64,000 nt of DNA from Flagellimonas sediminis (lineage in GTDB: Bacteria > Bacteroidota > Bacteroidia > Flavobacteriales > Flavobacteriaceae). Shown here piece after piece: positions 58,628 to 64,000 of this stretch; within the stretch, counting starts at the first letter, position 1, and each line of letters opens with the position of its first letter. The stretch is from contig NZ_JAAAMI010000002.1 of the NCBI RefSeq assembly GCF_010500845.1, positions 62,001-126,000 on the forward strand, in the 5' to 3' direction. The notes beneath the pieces were generated by a model, which made no database searches, was not told the origin of the DNA, and saw only the letters and a program-made list of their open reading frames with translations. Both the position numbers and the translations under genes were made by a program.

Positions 58628-59854
58628 ATGAAAAGAATCCTTCTTGGAATGGCATTATTACTTCTGTGCATTCCTTCTTCATTCTCGCAAGGTAACACCG
58701 AATACACGGGGGGTTACAAAGTTAATTTTAACGAAGATGGCTCCAAATATCTTCGTATCATCGCTTGGGGACAATTCTGGGCCCAATACAACGATAATGT
58801 TCCGGATGATGCCAGTAAGCTGAATCTTAGCGTAAGGCGTGCCAGGGTATTGACGTATACGCAATTGAACAAAAAGTTTTTGATCCTTACCCATTTTGGA
58901 TTGAACAGCTTAAATGGCAGTAACTTGAGTCCTACTGGCAAAGGAGAATCAGCCCAGTTATTCTTTCATGATTTTTGGGGAGAGTGGCAGATTGGCAAGA
59001 ACATAGCAGCAGGTTCTGGACTACATTATTGGAACGGTATCTCACGCCTGAACAACAGTAGTACCCTCAACTTCATGACTTTGGACAACAACCGGGAATC
59101 TTGGGCCGCATTGGGCCTCAGCGATCAGTTTGCACGTCATTTAGGGGTTTACCTAAAAGGTAAAGTGGGCAAGTTACAATACCGTGTTTCATATAACGAG
59201 GCTATTACAACCACTTTGGATTCCGGTAACGACCCAACACCAAACGGCAGGGCGGTGTATCGCGGAAGGGAACTATTGGGTGCTGGCAATGCCGGCAAGG
59301 TCGTGCAAGGATATTTTGATTATCATTTCTTGGATGAAGAATCTAATTTCCTACCTTACAAGGTGGGAACATACTTGGGAAGCAAGAAAGTCTTCAATAT
59401 AGGAGCGGGATTCCTGAACCATAAAAACGGTGTTGTGGTGATGGATGGAACAGGAAATTTGGAAGGAGAGGACGTGAACATTTTCGCGGTAGACGCTTTT
59501 TATGATGCTCCCCTAGCTGATGATGGTTCTGCGATTACCGCTTACGGGGTTTTCCAGAGCAATGATTATGGTCGCAATTTTGTTTTAGGCCCATATGGAA
59601 CAGGAAACATGATCTATGGACATGTGGGGTATTTGATTCCTGGAGCGGCAGATAAGTCAAGGGTACAACCTTATTTGTCTTATCAGACCAGGACCATTGA
59701 TGCGATTGATGACAATGCAACCCGATTCGGGATTGGGGCCAACCTGTTCATGACAGGGCACCATTCCAAACTCACGCTGGAATATACCAATTCCAAAGTT
59801 GGAAACGGCGATAGTTCCGGGGTGTTGACACTGCAAGCACATATTTATTTATAA
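58628..59854 (+). CDS. Outer-membrane porin
   Basis: A 408-residue porin with a Sec signal (ending PSSFSQ near residue 21). The mature part has alternating strands, for example KYLRIIAWGQFWAQYND, LNLSVRRARVLTYTQ and SKLTLEYTNSKVGNGD, and ends with VLTLQAHIYL, a final strand with a hydrophobic end. RRARVLTYTQLNKKFLILTH resembles OprP-like porins. It is 20 bp before a DUF4212/symporter pair, suggesting that it brings the same small carboxylate across the outer membrane. Confidence 0.88.
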   Translation: MKRILLGMALLLLCIPSSFSQGNTEYTGGYKVNFNEDGSKYLRIIAWGQFWAQYNDNVPDDASKLNLSVRRARVLTYTQLNKKFLILTHFGLNSLNGSNLSPTGKGESAQLFFHDFWGEWQIGKNIAAGSGLHYWNGISRLNNSSTLNFMTLDNNRESWAALGLSDQFARHLGVYLKGKVGKLQYRVSYNEAITTTLDSGNDPTPNGRAVYRGRELLGAGNAGKVVQGYFDYHFLDEESNFLPYKVGTYLGSKKVFNIGAGFLNHKNGVVVMDGTGNLEGEDVNIFAVDAFYDAPLADDGSAITAYGVFQSNDYGRNFVLGPYGTGNMIYGHVGYLIPGAADKSRVQPYLSYQTRTIDAIDDNATRFGIGANLFMTGHHSKLTLEYTNSKVGNGDSSGVLTLQAHIYL

Positions 59855-59873
59855 TTCACTAAACCAACAAATT

Positions 59874-60137
59874 ATGTCAGAAAAACAGAAAAAGGCAACT
59901 GCCTATTGGAAAGAGAACCTAAGGTATCTGGTTATTCTTTTGACCATTTGGTTCTTGGTCTCCTACGGAGCCGGGATCATGTTCAAGGATGCGTTGAACA
60001 GCATTCGCTTAGGCGGATTTAAACTAGGATTTTGGTTCGCACAACAAGGGTCCATCTATGTATTTGTCATCCTCATTTTTGTCTACGTTCGATTGATGAA
60101 CAAACTGGACAAAAAATACGGCTACGACGAAGATTAA
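59874..60137 (+). CDS. DUF4212 small subunit of a sodium/solute symporter
   Basis: An 87-residue membrane protein with two helices (LRYLVILLTIWFLVSYGAGI and KLGFWFAQQGSIYVFVILIF). KATAYWKENLRYL and RLMNKLDKKYGYDED are typical of DUF4212, which always accompanies a large SSS subunit; that gene follows 24 bp downstream. The pair takes up acetate or a similar organic acid with Na+. Confidence 0.92.
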   Translation: MSEKQKKATAYWKENLRYLVILLTIWFLVSYGAGIMFKDALNSIRLGGFKLGFWFAQQGSIYVFVILIFVYVRLMNKLDKKYGYDED

Positions 60138-60161
60138 CTAACCAACTAAAAAACTAGAATT

Positions 60162-61868
60162 ATGAGTGTACAAGTATGGACATATCTATTGGTGGGCCTA
60201 TCTTTTGCCCTATATATTGGTATAGCTATTTGGTCTAGGGCCGGATCTACCAAAGAATATTACGTTGCCGGCGGGGGCGTTTCCCCATTGGCTAACGGAA
60301 TGGCAACGGCAGCGGACTGGATGTCGGCGGCTTCCTTCATTTCCATGGCAGGTATCATTGCCTTTGCAGGATATGACGGTGCGGTTTATTTAATGGGTTG
60401 GACCGGCGGATACGTGCTTCTGGCCCTGTTATTGGCACCTTATCTGAGGAAATTCGGAAAGTTTACGGTTCCAGATTTTATCGGCGAACGCTATTACTCT
60501 AAAACTGCACGTATTGTGGCCGTTATCTGTGCCCTGATCGTTTCCTTTACCTACGTTGCAGGACAAATGCGTGGCGTTGGAATCGTTTTCTCCAGATTTT
60601 TGGAAGTGGACATCAACACCGGGGTAATCATTGGCATGGTCATCGTTTTATTCTATGCCGTGCTTGGTGGAATGAAAGGAATCACCTATACCCAGGTGGC
60701 ACAATATTGTGTATTGATCTTTGCCTTTATGGTACCTGCAATTTTCATTTCTATCCAGATGACAGGAAACCCAATTCCACAATTGGGAATGGGAGGCACC
60801 GTGGCCGACGGAACCTATCTTTTGGACAAACTGGATGGACTTACCACCGAATTGGGCTTTGCGGAATATACGGATGGTTCCAAAAGTTTGGTGGACGTTT
60901 TCGCCATTACCCTTGCCTTGATGGTGGGTACTGCCGGTTTGCCACACGTAATTGTTCGTTTCTTTACTGTGAAAAGGGTCAAGGATGCCAGAAAATCTGC
61001 TGGATGGGCCTTGTTGCTCATTGCCATCCTATATACCACTGCTCCTGCGGTTGCCGTCTTCGCTAGGACTAATTTGATCGAGACCGCCAGCGAAAAGGAA
61101 TATGCATCCATGCCACAATGGTTCAAGAACTGGGAAGAAACCGGCTTGTTGAAATTCGATGACAAGAATGGCGACGGCAAGATCCAATATGTGGGTGCAG
61201 CCGATATGAACGAACTGACGGTGGATAGGGATATCATGGTATTGGCAAATCCTGAGATTGCCAACTTGCCAGCATGGGTAATTGCCTTGGTTGCTGCCGG
61301 AGGTCTGGCCGCGGCTCTTTCCACAGCAGCTGGATTGCTTTTGGTGATTTCATCTTCCATTTCACATGATTTGATCAAAAATGTATTCAATCCTCAACTT
61401 TCTGAAAAAGGAGAACTTTGGGCAGCTAGGATTTCTGCTGCCGTTGCCGTAGTGATCGCTGGTTACTTCGGGATCAATCCACCAGGGTTTGTGGCAGCGG
61501 TGGTCGCCCTGGCCTTCGGCTTGGCGGCAGCATCGTTCTTCCCAGCCATTATTTTGGGTATTTTCTATAAGAAAATGAACAGCAAAGGTGCCATCTCAGG
61601 TATGATTGTTGGGCTTTTACTGATGTTGTATTACATGCTCAAATTCAAATTTGGCCTGTTTGATGGTGGTAAGGATGCCGTGGCTGGTCTGCAAGCCGAT
61701 TGGTGGTTTGGAATTTCACCTGAAGGTTTCGGAACCATTGCCATGATTGTCAACTTTATCGTGGCACTTACTGTAAACCAATTTACGCCAGAACCACCTG
61801 AGGAAGTACAGGAAATTGTGGAACATATTAGAATACCTAGCGGTGCAGGTGAAGCATCGGCACATTAA
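60162..61868 (+). CDS. Sodium:solute symporter, large subunit (VC_2705/ActP-like)
   Basis: A 568-residue SSS-family transporter with about 13 helices. EYYVAGGGVSPLANGMATAADWMSAASFI is split over helix 1-2 and is characteristic of cation/acetate symporters; GLPHVIVRFFTVKRVKDARK is another family block. A soluble loop near residues 310-350 contains DDKNGDGKIQYVG, an EF-hand-like D-x-N-x-D-G sequence that could bind calcium. Acetate or a related acid is the likely substrate. Followed by a clear terminator. Confidence 0.93.
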   Translation: MSVQVWTYLLVGLSFALYIGIAIWSRAGSTKEYYVAGGGVSPLANGMATAADWMSAASFISMAGIIAFAGYDGAVYLMGWTGGYVLLALLLAPYLRKFGKFTVPDFIGERYYSKTARIVAVICALIVSFTYVAGQMRGVGIVFSRFLEVDINTGVIIGMVIVLFYAVLGGMKGITYTQVAQYCVLIFAFMVPAIFISIQMTGNPIPQLGMGGTVADGTYLLDKLDGLTTELGFAEYTDGSKSLVDVFAITLALMVGTAGLPHVIVRFFTVKRVKDARKSAGWALLLIAILYTTAPAVAVFARTNLIETASEKEYASMPQWFKNWEETGLLKFDDKNGDGKIQYVGAADMNELTVDRDIMVLANPEIANLPAWVIALVAAGGLAAALSTAAGLLLVISSSISHDLIKNVFNPQLSEKGELWAARISAAVAVVIAGYFGINPPGFVAAVVALAFGLAAASFFPAIILGIFYKKMNSKGAISGMIVGLLLMLYYMLKFKFGLFDGGKDAVAGLQADWWFGISPEGFGTIAMIVNFIVALTVNQFTPEPPEEVQEIVEHIRIPSGAGEASAH

Positions 61869-61888
61869 TTTAGTTGGTTGTGAAAGAG

Positions 61889-61919
61889 CGGTGCGGTGTT
61901 AAATTACCGCACCGTTTTT
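61889..61919 (+). terminator. Rho-independent terminator of the symporter operon
   Basis: CGGTGCGGT and ACCGCACCG arms (61,889-61,897, 61,906-61,914) around GTTAAATT, then TTTTT. It ends the porin-DUF4212-symporter transcript 20 bp after the last stop. Confidence 0.9.
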
Positions 61920-61950
61920 GTAATTTTAATAAGCCGACGAGCTAGAGAAA

Positions 61951-62145
61951 ATGAAGAAAAGGCATCAGCAAAAATTGATACTCATTTCCATAGTACTGTT
62001 CTTTTTATGGAATGTTCCCTTCGTGGGCATTTTTGATGTTGACGGACAGGTTTTGGGATTTCCTATCCTGTATGTCGCCATTTTTTTGAGTTGGTTGCTA
62101 TCCATCATTTTTGCATACATCATTTTAAAGAAGTTCTATGAGTAA
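61951..62145 (+). CDS. Small two-helix membrane protein
   Basis: A 64-residue protein with two hydrophobic helices (ILISIVLFFLWNVPFVGIF and ILYVAIFLSWLLSIIFAYII) and charged ends. It overlaps the symporter-fused kinase gene by 8 bp, like the small companion subunits of SSS transporters. It may be a subunit of the SSS-like domain of that kinase; family not certain. Confidence 0.8.
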   Translation: MKKRHQQKLILISIVLFFLWNVPFVGIFDVDGQVLGFPILYVAIFLSWLLSIIFAYIILKKFYE

Positions 62146-64000
62146 TTATTTGGTAGGACTTATCATTGTGATGTATTTGGCCATGCTTTTTGTATTGGCC
62201 TATTTTGCCGAAAAAAAACCTCGTGGCAAATGGACCAACAATCCTTATGTGTACACCCTTTCCTTGGCGGTGTATTGTACGGCATGGACCTATTATGGCA
62301 GTGTGGGAATCGCTTCGCGTTCCGGAATAAGTTTTTTGGCCATTTATTTGGGCCCTGTTATCTCCTTTCCATTATGGATTGTGGTGATGAAAAAGGTCAT
62401 TCGCATTTCCAAGCAGCATAAAATTTCCAGTATCGCGGATTTTATATCCATGCGATATGGCAACAATAGGTTTTTGGGAGCCTTGGTGACGGTTACCTGC
62501 CTGTTGGCCATCATTCCTTACATTTCCTTGCAATTGAAGGCGGTTTCGGAGACCTTTTCACTGATTTCTTCAGAAAACAGCTATGTTTCCAAAGGTTTTC
62601 TTGACGATTCCACCTTTTACATCGCGCTGCTCATTGCCGTTTTTGTGGCCTTTTATGGTACTCGTTCCACGGATACTTCCCAACACAAGAAAGGTATCAT
62701 CGCAACAGTGGCCTTCGAATCCATTTTAAAATTGGTATTCTTTTTAGCCATCGGTATTTATGTCACGTTTTACCTTTTTGATGGCACAACAGATTTGTAC
62801 AATCAGGCATCGATGAAGGCGAATTTTAGTCAACTAACATCCTTGGGAGGTCTGGAAAATGGCTTTAATTGGCTTTTTACCATTTGTTTGTCCTTTTTTG
62901 CCATTTTCTTGTTGCCCAGGCAGTTTCATGTGGCTGTTGTGGAGAATGACAATGAAAACTATTTAAAAAAGGCCATTTGGTTGTTTCCATTGTACCTATT
63001 GCTTTTCAATGTTTTTGTGATATTCATCGCTTGGGCAGGGAACATTCGTCTTCCCGAAGCGGTAAACCCTGATTATTACTCCCTTTTATTGCCCTTACAG
63101 CAAAACAACCAAGGTTTTGTGCTGATGGTATTTATAGGGGGTTTTACGGCAGTGATCTCCATGATCGTGGTCTCTACCTTGGCATTGTCCACCATGGTGA
63201 GCAATAATATCGTTATCCCATATGGTTTTATCAAAAAATTGGTGGAGGGCAATCCGGAGGAGAATGCAAAAAGGATCAAGAACCTGAGAAGATTGGCCAT
63301 TTTCCTCTTGATCATTTTCGCTTACTTCTTTTACGTGAACTTTTCGGCACAGCTCTCCTTGTTTTCCATTGGGTTGATTTCGTTTGTGATCATTGCCCAA
63401 TTGGCCCCATCCTTTTTTCTTGGGCTAACATGGAGAAGGGGAACGGCTCGGGGAACCGAAATAGGTATTTTGGTGGGATTGGCGGTTGTTTTTTACACCC
63501 TTTTGCTGCCAATAATCAGTCAGGTGATGATGCCCAATGTCAAGCTTGTGGAAGAAGTTCTTTTCGGTTACTCTTGGCTTAAACCAGCACAACTTTTTGG
63601 ACTGGATTACTTAACACCGGAGAGTAATGCTTTTTTGTGGAGCATGTCGCTCAACACCTTGTCATTCGTCGGGTTCTCCCTGCGCGCCAAGGGTAATTAT
63701 AGGGAGCGGAACTATGCCGAAATGTTTGTGAACCACGCTAATTATGAAAATCTTCAGGAAGGGGCGTTTGTGTGGAAAGGAGAGGCGTATGTGGCGGATA
63801 TTAAAAGATTGTTGAGCCGATTTTTGGGCGAGGCAAGGACCAATCGCGCCTTGCGCATCTTCAATAAAAAACATAATATCTCCGATACGGAGGAAAGGGC
63901 AGATGCAAGGTTGATCAACTTTTCCGAAAAATTGTTGACAGGAAGTATTGGAAGTGCTTCCGCCAAGATCTTGTTGGCATCGGTATCCAAGGAAACACCC
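62138..64000 (+). CDS. CrbS-like sensor kinase with N-terminal sodium/solute symporter domain (partial)
   Basis: An open frame of 621 codons running off the window with no stop. The N-terminal ~500 residues are a 13-helix SSS-like domain (YTLSLAVYCTAWTYYGSVG, ISSIADFISMRYG, FAIFLLPRQFHVAVVEN). They are followed by a cytoplasmic region (AEMFVNHANYENLQEGAFV, GEARTNRALRIFNKKH) and GSIGSASAKILLASVSKET, which in this family leads into the HisKA domain outside the window. CrbS/CbrA proteins sense acetate or amino acids and control acetyl-CoA synthetase or carbon use. Start ATG overlaps the previous gene. Confidence 0.92.
   Translation, partial: MSNYLVGLIIVMYLAMLFVLAYFAEKKPRGKWTNNPYVYTLSLAVYCTAWTYYGSVGIASRSGISFLAIYLGPVISFPLWIVVMKKVIRISKQHKISSIADFISMRYGNNRFLGALVTVTCLLAIIPYISLQLKAVSETFSLISSENSYVSKGFLDDSTFYIALLIAVFVAFYGTRSTDTSQHKKGIIATVAFESILKLVFFLAIGIYVTFYLFDGTTDLYNQASMKANFSQLTSLGGLENGFNWLFTICLSFFAIFLLPRQFHVAVVENDNENYLKKAIWLFPLYLLLFNVFVIFIAWAGNIRLPEAVNPDYYSLLLPLQQNNQGFVLMVFIGGFTAVISMIVVSTLALSTMVSNNIVIPYGFIKKLVEGNPEENAKRIKNLRRLAIFLLIIFAYFFYVNFSAQLSLFSIGLISFVIIAQLAPSFFLGLTWRRGTARGTEIGILVGLAVVFYTLLLPIISQVMMPNVKLVEEVLFGYSWLKPAQLFGLDYLTPESNAFLWSMSLNTLSFVGFSLRAKGNYRERNYAEMFVNHANYENLQEGAFVWKGEAYVADIKRLLSRFLGEARTNRALRIFNKKHNISDTEERADARLINFSEKLLTGSIGSASAKILLASVSKETP

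Noticed and set aside
1-64000. CRISPR arrays, tRNA or rRNA genes
   Set aside because: No regularly spaced repeats and no tRNA-like cloverleaf or rRNA sequence was noticed on reading; a covariance-model scan would be needed to exclude small RNAs.

Overview
The window looks like a chromosome segment of a marine member of the Flavobacteriaceae (Bacteroidota), close to the Muricauda/Maribacter type of genome. The basis is: gldF and gldG gliding genes, a TonB receptor paired with a DUF4249 lipoprotein, Bacteroidota-type promoters (TTG about 20 bp before TAnnTTTG), few Shine-Dalgarno sequences, and AT-rich DNA. No rRNA, tRNA or CRISPR array was seen. Genus-level placement is inference.

Bases 1-23.3 kb are an exopolysaccharide/capsule locus built from blocks in alternating orientation. 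They encode glycosyltransferases, a Wzy-like polymerase, a Wzx-like flippase, GDP-fucose synthesis (gmd, fcl), UDP-glucuronate and UDP-galacturonate synthesis (ugd and a 4-epimerase), a PglE/PglF-like pair for a 4-amino-sugar, three O-acyltransferases (one an MBOAT with its SGNH partner), and the Wza exporter, Wzc tyrosine kinase and CpsB-type phosphatase. The initiating phosphoglycosyl transferase is not in the window and probably lies to the left.

Bases 23.5-36.8 kb hold a two-component system (histidine kinase and OmpR-type regulator), secreted or envelope proteins of unknown role, an M1 aminopeptidase lipoprotein, a duplicated-domain secreted protein, an operon of thioredoxin, DUF318 permease and an exported acetolactate-decarboxylase-like protein behind a Crp/Fnr-type site, and a TonB receptor with its DUF4249 lipoprotein.

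Bases 37,069-45,979 are an integrative mobilizable element inserted at the 3' end of mnmE. It is bounded by a 17-bp direct repeat that restores the MnmE C-terminus. It carries a HigB/HigA toxin-antitoxin pair, a RES-domain protein, a relaxase and MobC with a candidate oriT, an excisionase-like HTH gene, a membrane protein, one large MacB/FtsX-type permease as cargo, and a tyrosine integrase. Integrase arm-type repeats lie near both ends.

Bases 46-58 kb are mostly core genes: mnmE, a DUF4870 protein, a PglD/NeuD-like acetyltransferase with a CapK-like adenylate-forming enzyme, a lipoprotein with a candidate internal thioester domain, dnaN, gldG-gldF with two small-molecule enzymes, phoH and purC. 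Bases 58.1-64 kb begin an acetate-type uptake and sensing cluster: a domesticated IS1 InsA-like DNA-binding protein, an outer-membrane porin, DUF4212 and sodium/solute symporter subunits, and a CrbS-like symporter-fused sensor kinase that runs off the end.
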